DNA of 64,000 bases, taken from assembly GCA_947503885.1 (NCBI GenBank), contig CANNFD010000006.1, positions 124,001-188,000 on the forward strand. The letters run 5' to 3'. The notes beneath the pieces were generated by a model, which was not told the origin of the DNA, did not search any database, and saw only the letters and a list, made by a program, of their open reading frames with translations. The position numbers were made by a program, and so were the translations under genes. The stretch's first letter is position 1. The number at the start of each line of letters is the position of its first letter. Below, piece by piece: positions 18,180 to 27,266 of the stretch. The stretch is from an uncultured Olleya sp. (GTDB taxonomy: Bacteria > Bacteroidota > Bacteroidia > Flavobacteriales > Flavobacteriaceae).

Positions 18180-19307
18180 TTATATAATTTTAAATAAATC
18201 TGAAGCGATACCATCGCATAAAAATTTACCTTTTTTGGTTGTTTTTAAATTGTTATCATCAATATACAACAATTGTTTATTTATATACTGATTAGCTTGT
18301 TGCAACAAGTATTCCAAAAAAGCCTTACCAAACTGAATTTCTACTTTTTCAAGTGAAACACCCCAAATGGTACGCAATCCTGTCATAACATACTCGTTAT
18401 ACTTGTCATTTTTGGTTAATTTTTCTATCTCAATTGGTAATTCTCCTGCTTCAATTTTATTAATATAAACCGAATTGTTTTTAACGTTCCAAGCTCTTGT
18501 CTCTCCATTAAAACTATGAGCCGAAGGTCCAATACCTATGTACGTTTTACCTAACCAATAAGCACTATTATTTTTACTATAATAGCCTTTTTTTCCAAAA
18601 TTAGACAACTCGTAATGGTCAAAACCTGCTTGCTCTAACTGTTCTATTAATATATGAAATTGGTCATGTGCCAAGTCGTCATCTACATTATCAATAATTC
18701 CTTTTTTAATAAAACTAGCCAACGCTGTTTTTGGCTCGACAGTTAATGCATAACTAGAAATATGTGGTACACCAAAGCTTAAAGCGGTTTGTATATTTTG
18801 TAACCATTCTGCATTTGTGCTATTTGGGATACCATAAATTAGGTCCAAACTTATATTGTCAAAATATTGAGTTGCTAATTCCAAACACAGTTTAGCTTCA
18901 GTTGCGTTGTGTGCACGATTCATTAATTTTAAATCCTTTTCAAAAAAAGATTGAATCCCAATACTAAGCCTGTTAATTGGACTTTTGGATAACTTAATTA
19001 TCTGGGCTTTGTTTAAATCGTCAGGGTTGGCTTCTAAAGTTATTTCTGGATGGTCTGTAACTTTATAATTTAAATATACAGCATCAATTAAATATTGTAA
19101 TTCCTCTACAGACAATACACTAGGAGTTCCGCCACCAAAATATATGGTTTCTATTGTGGTATTTTTAAACTCGTCTTTACGTAGCTTTAATTCTTTGGCT
19201 AAAGCCGAAATTAATTGATCTTTCTTTTTCATTGAAGTCGAAAAATGAAAGTCGCAGTAATGACAGGCTTGCTTGCAAAATGGTATGTGTATGTATATTC
19301 CGGACAT
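18180..19307 (-). CDS. hemW: Radical SAM haem chaperone HemW
   Basis: 375 residues. The 4Fe-4S radical SAM motif is CKQACHYC (C11, C15, C18), preceded by GIYIHIPF and followed by F, the exact HemW form that separates it from HemN. The GGGTPS SAM-binding motif and the C-terminal HemN_C region (ETRAWNVKN, TGLRTIWGV) are present. HemW delivers haem to respiratory enzymes rather than oxidising coproporphyrinogen. It is the first of the hemW-cyclase-DUF4230 set and lies 99 bp downstream of ruvC on the same strand. Confidence 0.92.
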   Translation of the reverse strand: MSGIYIHIPFCKQACHYCDFHFSTSMKKKDQLISALAKELKLRKDEFKNTTIETIYFGGGTPSVLSVEELQYLIDAVYLNYKVTDHPEITLEANPDDLNKAQIIKLSKSPINRLSIGIQSFFEKDLKLMNRAHNATEAKLCLELATQYFDNISLDLIYGIPNSTNAEWLQNIQTALSFGVPHISSYALTVEPKTALASFIKKGIIDNVDDDLAHDQFHILIEQLEQAGFDHYELSNFGKKGYYSKNNSAYWLGKTYIGIGPSAHSFNGETRAWNVKNNSVYINKIEAGELPIEIEKLTKNDKYNEYVMTGLRTIWGVSLEKVEIQFGKAFLEYLLQQANQYINKQLLYIDDNNLKTTKKGKFLCDGIASDLFKII

Positions 19308-19406
19308 GTATTTAATTATCAGTTAGCAATAATCAGTTGTCAATTACTTGTTATTAATTCTTGTTTTTCAAAACTGAAAAGATTCCAAACTTCAAAGAAA
19401 AGAAAA

Positions 19407-19961
19407 CTACTTTTTAACGCGTTTCTCATTCTGCTTAACAAAAGCACTCCATCCAGTATAACTTTTACCAATTTGCACCCGACCTTGGTTATAAAAATGA
19501 CAAACTGCAGCACCTAACCCATCCATAGAATCTAAGTTTTTTGGTAGTGTCTTAATCCCTAACATGCTTTGCAACATTTTGGCAACTTGCTCTTTACTGG
19601 CATTACCATTACCTGTTATTGCCATCTTAATTTTTTTTGGTGCATACTCGGTAATAGGGATTTCTCTACTTAAACCTGCAGCCATAGCTACACCTTGGGC
19701 GCGACCAAGCTTAAGCATACTTTGTACATTTTTGCCAAAAAATGGTGCTTCGATAGCTATTTCGTCTGGATGATGGGTTTCAATCAGCTCGATAGTACGC
19801 TCAAAAATTAGCTTTAGTTTTAGGTAATGGTCATCGTACTTTTTAAGGTCTAATTCGTTTAACTGAATTAAAGTCATTTTTTTATTGACTACCTTAATCA
19901 GACCAAAGCCCATTATGGTTGTTCCGGGATCAATTCCTAATATAATTTGTTCTTTACTCAT
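19407..19961 (-). CDS. ruvC: Crossover junction endodeoxyribonuclease RuvC
   Basis: 184 residues, the usual RuvC size. The RNase-H-like catalytic acids are visible: D11 in ILGIDPGT, E in IAIEAPFFG near 70, and the C-terminal D in SMDGLGAAVCHF. RuvC cuts Holliday junctions as a dimer with RuvAB. Its start codon directly follows the stop of the outer-membrane protein gene upstream (no gap), so the two are translated from one message although functionally unrelated. Confidence 0.95.
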   Translation of the reverse strand: MSKEQIILGIDPGTTIMGFGLIKVVNKKMTLIQLNELDLKKYDDHYLKLKLIFERTIELIETHHPDEIAIEAPFFGKNVQSMLKLGRAQGVAMAAGLSREIPITEYAPKKIKMAITGNGNASKEQVAKMLQSMLGIKTLPKNLDSMDGLGAAVCHFYNQGRVQIGKSYTGWSAFVKQNEKRVKK

Positions 19962-20591
19962 TTAATTACAGGTGTAACAACCGCTTAATGATACCGCAAC
20001 ACCAACAGTTACAGTTAGCATATTACCATTAAAAGATCCATACCCTTCTGTTATTGGGTCAAAAGTATCTGCAAATCCTATGATATAAGACGTATCCACA
20101 AAAGCCGATACCGTTTTACTTAAACTATAATGAAACTCTAACCCTCCCATTGCATTTAAAAATGAAGTTTTGTTATCACCATAATTACCTAATGGTTTTA
20201 TCATAGAATATCCTGGACCAACATGAAACACCATACCGGTTCCTATAGGTAAAAACGCAAAATCACGAGTGGCATCATACACAAACTGTACATTAATACG
20301 TGTATAGTTTGTTTTAAATTCTGGTGTATTGTCGGCGTTGGCAAAACGGTTATACCCAAAGTCTAATTTTGCACCTAACTGCGGGGTAAACATATTTTGA
20401 ACGCCTAAATTTATAGTCGGAAAATTAATACTGTTTGCTTCAAACGGAGTAACCAATCCATCTTGAGACGGACTATTAAAACCTACAGCAATTAAAGCTT
20501 TCCATTTACTAGTTTCCATTTGTGCACTAGCTGTTGTTAAGCCAAAAACAGCAATTAGAATTATGCAATAGTGTTTGATTGTAGATAACAT
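19962..20591 (-). CDS. Predicted outer membrane beta-barrel protein
   Basis: 209 residues with a signal peptide ending near ASAQ (residues 21-24). The mature part shows alternating hydrophobic/polar strands ending in aromatic residues (LGAKLDFGYNRFAN, YTRINVQFVYDATR, VSAFVDTSYIIGF), as in small eight-stranded OmpA/OmpX-type barrels of flavobacteria. An unusual CYTC motif lies at the very C-terminus. No OmpA peptidoglycan-binding domain is present. Function unknown. It is encoded directly before ruvC. Confidence 0.7.
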   Translation of the reverse strand: MLSTIKHYCIILIAVFGLTTASAQMETSKWKALIAVGFNSPSQDGLVTPFEANSINFPTINLGVQNMFTPQLGAKLDFGYNRFANADNTPEFKTNYTRINVQFVYDATRDFAFLPIGTGMVFHVGPGYSMIKPLGNYGDNKTSFLNAMGGLEFHYSLSKTVSAFVDTSYIIGFADTFDPITEGYGSFNGNMLTVTVGVAVSLSGCYTCN

Positions 20592-20640
20592 TGTGTAATA
20601 TTTAGTTTATTTTGCAAGCGTCTAAATTGGCGCAATTTTT

Positions 20641-21609
20641 ATGCACAGTAGCTTGCCTTACAAAACTAAACAATTCTTTTTTGTACTTATTAAATTAAGT
20701 ATAGTAGTTGGTGCTTTTTATTTTATATCTCAAAAATTATTAAATAATGACCAACTAGATTTTGAACGTTTTTTAAGTTTTTTAAAAGAAAATAGTCTGT
20801 TTTCTCTTAAAAACATAGCTTTTTTAGTCTTTTTAACTGTTCTTAATTGGTTTTTTGAAATTATAAAGTGGCGCTTTTTAGTTTCTAAAATTAAAGTTAT
20901 TTCTTTTTTTGAAGCTTTAGAGCAAAGTTTAGGTGCATTAACCGCCTCTTTATTTACACCTAATCGTATCGGAGAGTATGGTGCTAAAGCCATCTATTAC
21001 TCCAAACCACATAGAAAACGCATCCTATTATTAAACCTAATTGGTAATATGATGCAAATGACAATTACCGTTGTATTAGGCTGTGTTGGTTTTATATTTT
21101 TTTACAAGAATTATACTTTAAATATTGATTACTTTAAATTGTCTAGAGGATTGTTAATTATTATGGTTATTGGCACTCTTTCAGTAATTGGCGTAAAGCA
21201 AAGCAAGTATAAAATAAAAGGATTTTCAATTGAAAAGATTCGTGATTACATTTTAAAATTAGGCTTAAATTTTTTAAGCATTGGCTTACTAATATCATTT
21301 GTTCGGTATGTAATTTTCTCTTTTCAGTTTTATTATATATTAAACCTTTTCGGAATTAATTTAAGTTATACTGAAGCTATGATTATAATTACAAGTATGT
21401 ATTTGCTAGCCTCAATAATTCCGACCATTTCAATTTTTGATGTAGTAATAAAAGGAAGTGTAGCCATTTACCTATTTGATATTGCAGGTATTGAAGAACT
21501 ACCTGTTTTATGCTGTATCCTTTTAATGTGGTTATTAAACTTTGCTTTACCAAGTGTGTTTGGCAGCTATTATGTGTTAAATTTTAATTTACCGAAAACC
21601 AAAAATTAA
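20641..21609 (+). CDS. Lysylphosphatidylglycerol synthase-like transmembrane protein (UPF0104)
   Basis: 322 residues with about eight membrane segments and the conserved features of the LPG-synthase TM domain family (ALGALTASLFTPNRIGEYG region near residue 98, and IIPTISIFDVVIKGS near 260). It lacks the cytoplasmic aminoacyltransferase domain of MprF, so it is likely a flippase-like or lipid-handling membrane protein. Its stop overlaps the start of the following GT2 gene by 1 bp (TAATG), a pairing that suggests the two act on one lipid-linked glycan. Confidence 0.82.
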   Translation: MHSSLPYKTKQFFFVLIKLSIVVGAFYFISQKLLNNDQLDFERFLSFLKENSLFSLKNIAFLVFLTVLNWFFEIIKWRFLVSKIKVISFFEALEQSLGALTASLFTPNRIGEYGAKAIYYSKPHRKRILLLNLIGNMMQMTITVVLGCVGFIFFYKNYTLNIDYFKLSRGLLIIMVIGTLSVIGVKQSKYKIKGFSIEKIRDYILKLGLNFLSIGLLISFVRYVIFSFQFYYILNLFGINLSYTEAMIIITSMYLLASIIPTISIFDVVIKGSVAIYLFDIAGIEELPVLCCILLMWLLNFALPSVFGSYYVLNFNLPKTKN

Positions 21610-22754
21610 TGACGGTCACTTTTATTATAATAACTATAGTTTACCTTTTTGTAATAGGGCTTTTTGTTTTAGGTTTTGATAAACTTAAAGCGTTTAGATT
21701 AGAAGATATATCTCCAAAAACGACATTCACGGTTATAATTCCGTTTAGAAATGAAGCCGAAAATTTACAGGAATTATTGGATTCGATTTATAACTTAAAT
21801 TATCCAAAACACCTATTTGAAGTTATTTTAGTAAATGACCAATCGGAGGACAAATCGCTAGTTGTTATTAATAAGTTTCTTGAGACTATTTTAATAAATA
21901 ACAAAAACACTAAATTAAATATCAAGACAATTGATAATCAAAGATTAACCAAATCTCCAAAAAAGGATGCAATAATTTCTGCTATAAAGCAAGCAAAACA
22001 CACTTGGATCATCACCACAGATGCAGATTGTAGTGTTCCAAAATATTGGTTAGATAGTTATGATAATTACATACAAAACAATACAACCAAATTAATTGCT
22101 GGACCAGTAGATTATAGTATTAATAACGGTTTTTTAGACGCGTTTCAATCGCTTGACTTTTTAAGTTTAATTGGTGCAACTATCGGTGGTTTTGGTATTA
22201 AAAAACCTTTTTTATGTAACGGAGCTAATTTAGCTTATCAAAAAGATTATTTTATTAGTTTAAATGGGTTTGAAGGCAATACTAATATTGCGAGTGGTGA
22301 CGATATTTTTTTAATGGAAAAAGCTTTAAAACAAGATAAAAGTTTGGTGCATTATTTAAAAAACACTCATGCTATCGTTAAGACTAAACCACAAACTAAT
22401 TTAAACGCTTTAATTTGGCAACGTGTGCGATGGGCAAGTAAAACTAGTCGTTATAATAACAACTTTGCCAAACTAGTAGGCTTGCTAGTTTTACTAATGA
22501 ATGCTAGTATTGTAATAGGTTTTGCATTGGCTGCATTGGGACTGTTTCCAGTTAAGTCCCTTGTTTACCTATTTATTATTAAAATTTTGATTGACTTTTT
22601 GTTACTTTATAAAGCAAGCCTGTTTTTTAATAAAACAAGCTTGCTTAAACATTATGTATGGAGTTGTTTTGTTTATCCTTTTTTTAGTGTTTATGTGGCT
22701 TTTATTTCTATGTTTTTAACCTATAAATGGAAAAACAGGCGTTTTAAGAAATAG
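21609..22754 (+). CDS. Membrane glycosyltransferase family 2
   Basis: 381 residues. An N-terminal membrane segment (about 3-24) leads into a GT2 catalytic domain (TVIIPFRNEAENL, VNDQSEDKS, DADCSVP near 138) with acceptor-side motif SGDDIFLMEKAL and a QRVRWASK stretch resembling QxxRW. Three C-terminal membrane segments follow (about 295-315, 320-340 and 350-370). The layout resembles enzymes that glycosylate lipids at the inner membrane. It is translationally coupled to the LPG-synthase-like gene. Confidence 0.87.
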   Translation: MTVTFIIITIVYLFVIGLFVLGFDKLKAFRLEDISPKTTFTVIIPFRNEAENLQELLDSIYNLNYPKHLFEVILVNDQSEDKSLVVINKFLETILINNKNTKLNIKTIDNQRLTKSPKKDAIISAIKQAKHTWIITTDADCSVPKYWLDSYDNYIQNNTTKLIAGPVDYSINNGFLDAFQSLDFLSLIGATIGGFGIKKPFLCNGANLAYQKDYFISLNGFEGNTNIASGDDIFLMEKALKQDKSLVHYLKNTHAIVKTKPQTNLNALIWQRVRWASKTSRYNNNFAKLVGLLVLLMNASIVIGFALAALGLFPVKSLVYLFIIKILIDFLLLYKASLFFNKTSLLKHYVWSCFVYPFFSVYVAFISMFLTYKWKNRRFKK

Positions 22755-22804
22755 CTATTCCGACTAAAAATATTTACATTAGCAATAAACCAAATAACAT
22801 CATT

Positions 22805-23677
22805 ATGAAAAAACTTGTATTACTTTTAGCTTTAACTATCTCTGCTTATAGTTTTGCCCAAAATACTTATACTATAAACAATGAAACTTTAGAACTAAAA
22901 ACTGAAGTAGAAGGTGATTATGATTTACTTTGGAATACGTTTGATGGGACATACCGCTACTTTATTAAAAATCAAGGCGGGCAACTTACAGAACTAACCA
23001 ATACAAAAGGTGCCGACAATAAGTATGACAATGCCTATAAAGCAACATTAGAAACTCTTGCTGGGATTGATGCTTCTAAAACAAAATTGACCCTTTATAG
23101 TTTAAAAAACTATGTTAATCAGTCTAACGCTGCTAGCGACTCTACTTATACTTATGACAATAGTAAACCAAAATTAAAAACAAGGATAGGTGTGTTTAGT
23201 GGTATAACCAACAACCCTTTTGTTGTAAATCCAAATAATAAATCAGCACCTTTATTTGGTGCAGAACTTGAGTTGTTTCAAGACAATGCTTTGCCTAAAC
23301 ATTCAGGTTTTTTAAATATTAGAGCTACAGGAAACACTGACGATTTTAAATACAGTTCTACTCAAATTGCTCTAGGGTATCGTTTTAGGTTTATTAACAA
23401 ACCTAGATTTAATATATATGGCCAAACTAAATTTGCCACTTTTATTGCTTCAAAATCATCAATTACTTATGAAGATTCAAGCAATCCTGGTACGTTTATA
23501 ACAGAGGATGTTTCTAGTTCTGGGTTTGATATCCCATTAATTTTTGGGCTAGGTGCAGATTTTAAAGTTGGTAATGGTTTTATCACATTTGTAGCAGATT
23601 CATTATTTGCTGCATTTATAGATACTGAAGACAATTTTCCTTTAGATATTGCTTTAGGGTACAAATTTAACTTATAA
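22805..23677 (+). CDS. Predicted outer membrane protein of unknown function
   Basis: 290 residues with a clear signal peptide (MKKLVLLLALTISAYSFAQ). The first half resembles no family that I recognise. The second half, from about residue 125, reads as membrane beta-strands (FLNIRATGN, TQIALGYRFRF, FNIYGQTKFAT, IPLIFGLGADF, LDIALGYKFNL) and ends in an aromatic-rich strand closing with leucine, consistent with a porin-like barrel. It is followed with no gap by the Bax-inhibitor-like gene. Function unknown. Confidence 0.65.
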   Translation: MKKLVLLLALTISAYSFAQNTYTINNETLELKTEVEGDYDLLWNTFDGTYRYFIKNQGGQLTELTNTKGADNKYDNAYKATLETLAGIDASKTKLTLYSLKNYVNQSNAASDSTYTYDNSKPKLKTRIGVFSGITNNPFVVNPNNKSAPLFGAELELFQDNALPKHSGFLNIRATGNTDDFKYSSTQIALGYRFRFINKPRFNIYGQTKFATFIASKSSITYEDSSNPGTFITEDVSSSGFDIPLIFGLGADFKVGNGFITFVADSLFAAFIDTEDNFPLDIALGYKFNL

Positions 23678-24412
23678 ATGCGCTATTTAAACAAGACTTC
23701 TAACCCTGCCTTTTCAAATTATTTTTGGAGCAACCGCAAAACGTCTTCTAAAAAAATGTCTGTTGCAGGTATTTTAACTAAGACTTTGTTTTGCATGCTA
23801 GTCATAACAAGTATTGTAGTTGCTATTTGGAAGCTTCATGCAAATGGGACTAGCATTAAATGGTTTTCTACAGGTGGGATGCTTGCTGCGATTGTTATTA
23901 GTATCGTACTATCTGTAAGACAGCATTGGGCACATATTTTAGTGCCTTTATATGCTGTTGCAAAAGGTTTTTTTCTTGGCGGAATTACTGCCTACGCACA
24001 AGCTAGATTTCCGGAGTTACCCTATCAAGCAGTCGGAGTGACAATTGTTACTTTTTTTGTGGTTTTATTTTTATATCAAACACGATTAATAGTAGTAACT
24101 AACAAATTAAAAAGCGTCATTATTACAGTATGTACAACTATTTTTGTGGTTTACATTATTAGTTGGATTTTAAGCTTTTTTGGTATTAAATCTTTTATTT
24201 GGGGAACATCTTGGCTTGCAATTGGCTTTAATATTTTTGCAGCTATTTTTGCAGCTCTATCTTTATTATTAGATTTTGATTATATAGAAAGACAAAAAAA
24301 CAAAGCCTCAAAATATAAAGAGTGGATGGCTACATGGGGACTGTTAGTAACCCTAATTTGGTTATATGTTGAAATATTAAGATTAATGAAAAAGTTTGCT
24401 ATTCGTTTTTAG
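23678..24412 (+). CDS. Bax inhibitor-1/YccA family membrane protein
   Basis: 244 residues with seven predicted membrane segments. The cytoplasmic N-terminus (TSNPAFSNYFW) and the central GFFLGGITAYAQARFPE match the YccA/BI-1 flavobacterial branch, and the C-terminal part has DFDYIERQKNKASKYKEWMATWGL, including acidic residues linked in BI-1 proteins to cation leak. In bacteria family members interact with the FtsH protease or leak calcium. It starts immediately after the stop of the preceding gene. Confidence 0.88.
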   Translation: MRYLNKTSNPAFSNYFWSNRKTSSKKMSVAGILTKTLFCMLVITSIVVAIWKLHANGTSIKWFSTGGMLAAIVISIVLSVRQHWAHILVPLYAVAKGFFLGGITAYAQARFPELPYQAVGVTIVTFFVVLFLYQTRLIVVTNKLKSVIITVCTTIFVVYIISWILSFFGIKSFIWGTSWLAIGFNIFAAIFAALSLLLDFDYIERQKNKASKYKEWMATWGLLVTLIWLYVEILRLMKKFAIRF

Positions 24413-24460
24413 GAAACATAGTTTTACATTCTCCATTACCTTTTATATAATAATCCAATC

Positions 24461-24937
24461 TTAATTTACTTGTAATACAATAGGTAGTTTAAATTGAGTT
24501 TTTACCTGTTGCCCACGTTTTATAGCTGGAAATATTTTTGGTAACGTATTTAAACTTTCTGTTATAAAACTTTTTATTTCAGGTATTTCTAGAGTAGTAA
24601 TACTATCCACTTGTATGTTTTGTATTTGTAGCACTCCTTTTTCTGAAATTAAAAAAGACAACATTATAGTATCATTAATATCTTGATTAACTATAATGGT
24701 TTTTGTTTGAAGCTGATTAGAAATATGATTAGCCAATGTGGTTTCAAAACACTGCTTAGTTTCGGCTTTAGCCTGCAAATCTTCACAAGTTAAAAAGCCT
24801 GGATAACTGTCAACTTCGTTCCAATTAAAAGTTTTAAGTTCTTCAGTCAAAATAGCTTCAGATGTTGTTTTTTTTACATCAAAATATTGGCAAGACACCA
24901 ATGTAGAAAATAATATAAAAACAGCTATTCGCTTCAT
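24461..24937 (-). CDS. Lipoprotein with TonB-C-like domain, paralogous to the tail of the neighbouring M56 protein
   Basis: 158 residues with a lipoprotein signal (MKRIAVFILFSTLVSC). The rest aligns by eye with the last about 115 residues of the M56 protein encoded just upstream: PGFLTCEDL with PVFPGCEEL, KQCFETTLANHIS with KKCFATKMSNHVL, LNTLPKI with INTLPKI, LPIVLQVN with LPIAFQIN. This is the TonB C-terminal-like domain found in Bacteroidetes proteins beginning PVFPGCE. It probably arose by partial duplication. A hairpin terminator separates it from the M56 gene, so it may be expressed separately. Role unknown. Confidence 0.7.
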   Translation of the reverse strand: MKRIAVFILFSTLVSCQYFDVKKTTSEAILTEELKTFNWNEVDSYPGFLTCEDLQAKAETKQCFETTLANHISNQLQTKTIIVNQDINDTIMLSFLISEKGVLQIQNIQVDSITTLEIPEIKSFITESLNTLPKIFPAIKRGQQVKTQFKLPIVLQVN

Positions 24938-25068
24938 AATTAACTAATATGGCTGAAAAGTACAACTTTTTTAGATGACTAAAACTTGTATTTTATTAAT
25001 TTCTTTTAACTACAAATAATGTTTAAATAAAAATCAATACTTTTTTTAATATGGAAAATGCTTATTAT

Positions 25069-25099
25069 AAAAAAACCGAAGCTAGACTTCGGTTTTTTT
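25069..25099 (-). terminator. Terminator after the second M56 gene
   Basis: AAACCGAAG and CTTCGGTTT form a stem with a 5-nt loop, flanked by A- and T-runs. It lies 15 bp downstream of the stop of the minus-strand M56 gene. Confidence 0.85.
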
Positions 25100-25113
25100 A
25101 TATAAATATTCTA

Positions 25114-26709
25114 TTAATTAATTTGAAAAGCTATAGGCAGTGCATAAACAACATCAACTACCTTCCCTTCATGGCTACCAGGACTAATTTTAGGCAGAGT
25201 ATTAATTACCCTTTTGGCTTCAGTCTCTAAATCTATGTGTGGTGCTTTAACTTTTAAAATAGTAACACCACCCTCTTTATTGATTTTAAATTGAACCATA
25301 ATACGCTGTAACCCCTTTTCTATATCTAAATTGTCAGCCAGTTTTGTATTAAAATTAGACAGGACATGATTAGACATTTTTGTTGCAAAACATTTTTTTT
25401 GAGCCTCACCTGTTAACTCTTCACATCCTGGAAACACTGGTGCTTGATTTACAACACCAAAAGGAATTTCTACACGGTCTAATGCCTCTTTAAACATTGG
25501 ATCGTCAAAACCATTTTTTGAGGTTAAAATTAAAAGGTCTTTTAAAGCTTGATCATCCGTTTCTGAAATATTACCTTTTTCCTGAATTTTTCGGAAAACC
25601 GAAGCAAGCTTTTGTTCTAAAATAGATTTGTTTTTTTTGGCGGTTAATTGCGTAATTTTTTTAACTAAATCAGGGTTAAACTCATTGCTTTTAACAGTTG
25701 CCAATAATAAGCTTAATACCTCCTCTTCGTCTTTAGACACATTACCTTGTTTAGCAATTTGATTTTTAACCTCTGTAACTAGTTCTGGTAGGTCTGCAGT
25801 ACTATTTGCTGTAGCAATTTGATTTAAATTAGAATCAGCATCTACACATGAAGTGTAAATTACCATTCCAAAAATCATCGGGATTAACAATAAGTACTTT
25901 GTTAAATTTACTTGTTTTGATTTTGATTTTTGTAACATAATAATTCGTTTTTTGATTAATGATTGTTTAAAAAATGGATTGATGAATGAACACGTTTTTA
26001 CACTAAAAACCTGTTGTAACAGTTGCTGATAATACTCAGACTTATTTATTTTTATTGCCTTACGATCTGCTAGAAACTCATGAAGATTACTTATTCTGTT
26101 TTGATACAAATATATAAGTGGATTAAACCAAAACACAATTTTTAAAACTTCAAACCATAATAAATCTAGTGTATGTTTTTGTTGCGCATGAATCCTTTCA
26201 TGCTCAATAATAGCTTGGGTTTCAGTTTTGGTTAGCTTATCTCCTAAAAAGACAAAACTGAAAAAAGAAAAGGCTAAAGTAGAGTCTTTTAATTGTACTA
26301 AAATTAACTTATGTTTTTTAGTTTTAGGGTTTTGAACAATTAGCTTTAAGATTTTAAATAATTTTATTAAAAAGAATACTAGAACACTTACGGTGATTAA
26401 AAAGTAAATATTAGTTATCGTTAATACTGATTGATCAGTAGTGTTAATACCATTAATAACTGTTTGATTTATAGTTAATGTTTGATTTATATTGCCTAAA
26501 ACAACTTCTGGTAAACTAACTATGTAATTGTTAGTTAGCACTTGATTAAAACTTTCAATTTTTATAAAAGGAATAACTAATGATAAAATTGACGTGATCA
26601 ATAAATACATCCTATTGTAATTAAAAAAGGTGTCATTTTTTAAAAACAAATCATACGCTAATAGGAATATTAGTTGGAATAGGATAGACTGAAAAACAAA
26701 ATATAACAT
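25114..26709 (-). CDS. BlaR1-type M56 metallopeptidase with TonB-C-like domain
   Basis: 531 residues. Membrane segments lie at about 2-20, 33-50, 95-115 and 272-290; the cytoplasmic protease domain between the last two has HERIH near 170 and the LHEFLADRK ligand region. The extracytoplasmic part has a helical region and a C-terminal TonB-C-like domain from PVFPGCEELTG onward. It should sense an envelope signal and inactivate the BlaI-type repressor encoded 2 bp upstream. Compared with the M56 protein at 13164 it lacks the polyproline tail but has the same core, so the two are paralogous systems. Confidence 0.87.
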   Translation of the reverse strand: MLYFVFQSILFQLIFLLAYDLFLKNDTFFNYNRMYLLITSILSLVIPFIKIESFNQVLTNNYIVSLPEVVLGNINQTLTINQTVINGINTTDQSVLTITNIYFLITVSVLVFFLIKLFKILKLIVQNPKTKKHKLILVQLKDSTLAFSFFSFVFLGDKLTKTETQAIIEHERIHAQQKHTLDLLWFEVLKIVFWFNPLIYLYQNRISNLHEFLADRKAIKINKSEYYQQLLQQVFSVKTCSFINPFFKQSLIKKRIIMLQKSKSKQVNLTKYLLLIPMIFGMVIYTSCVDADSNLNQIATANSTADLPELVTEVKNQIAKQGNVSKDEEEVLSLLLATVKSNEFNPDLVKKITQLTAKKNKSILEQKLASVFRKIQEKGNISETDDQALKDLLILTSKNGFDDPMFKEALDRVEIPFGVVNQAPVFPGCEELTGEAQKKCFATKMSNHVLSNFNTKLADNLDIEKGLQRIMVQFKINKEGGVTILKVKAPHIDLETEAKRVINTLPKISPGSHEGKVVDVVYALPIAFQIN

Positions 26710-26711
26710 GG

Positions 26712-27071
26712 CTATTCTTTTTTATTAATTTCTTTTAAAACAGACTCTAATTCGTTTAAACTAATGTCATTTTTTTTAACAAAAAATGACACCATACTTT
26801 TAAATGAACCCTGAAAATAGTTATCAACCAATTTATTAATAGATTGATTACTATAATCTTGTTTTTTTAAAATCGGGAAGTAAATATGACCTTTACCTTG
26901 CTTTTCATAATCTACAAATCCTTTAGATTCTAAAATTCTAACAATTGTTGACACTGTATTATATGCAGGCTTAGGTTTTGGCAACTCTTCTATGATCTGT
27001 TTGACATTAGCTTTTTCTAATTGCCATAAGACTTGCATTATGTCTTCTTCTGCTTTAGTAAGTAGTTTCAT
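26712..27071 (-). CDS. BlaI/MecI/CopY family transcriptional repressor (second system)
   Basis: 119 residues from the ATG at 27071; a longer reading would need a TTG at 27098 and adds only lysines, so I prefer the ATG. Winged-helix signature: LTKAEEDIMQVLWQLEKANVKQI, then NTVSTIVRILESKGFVDY; dimerisation helices at the end (NELESVLKEI). The paralogue at 12796 shares the layout but differs in the recognition helix (NTTVATLLKRM there), in agreement with the different operators. Three ACTA-N6-TAGT sites lie upstream. Confidence 0.92.
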   Translation of the reverse strand: MKLLTKAEEDIMQVLWQLEKANVKQIIEELPKPKPAYNTVSTIVRILESKGFVDYEKQGKGHIYFPILKKQDYSNQSINKLVDNYFQGSFKSMVSFFVKKNDISLNELESVLKEINKKE

Positions 27072-27148
27072 TTTATTGTTTGTTTTTTTTATTTTCAAAT
27101 ATTAAAGTCACTTATTGCCTAATATTAAATAACTTAAAGCGCTCTTTA

Positions 27149-27216
27149 TTCAACTAAGTTTATAGTTGAATAAAACAAATATAACTAAATATTTAGTTTA
27201 AACTAATTTTTTAGTT
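27149..27216 (-). promoter_or_regulatory. Triplicate BlaI-type operator of the second system, with -7 element
   Basis: ACTA-N6-TAGT occurs three times: 27153-27166 (within the longer palindrome 27149-27170, arms TTCAACTA/TAGTTGAA), 27184-27197 (within perfect AACTAAATATTTAGTT) and 27202-27215. Between the first two the minus strand reads TATATTTG (27183 to 27176), a -7 element. The sites sit between blaI and the divergent DUF456 gene and may control both. Confidence 0.75.
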
Positions 27217-27266
27217 CAATAATTGTAACAAAATCTAATTAAAGTAGTCTTATTAAATAAAAAAGC

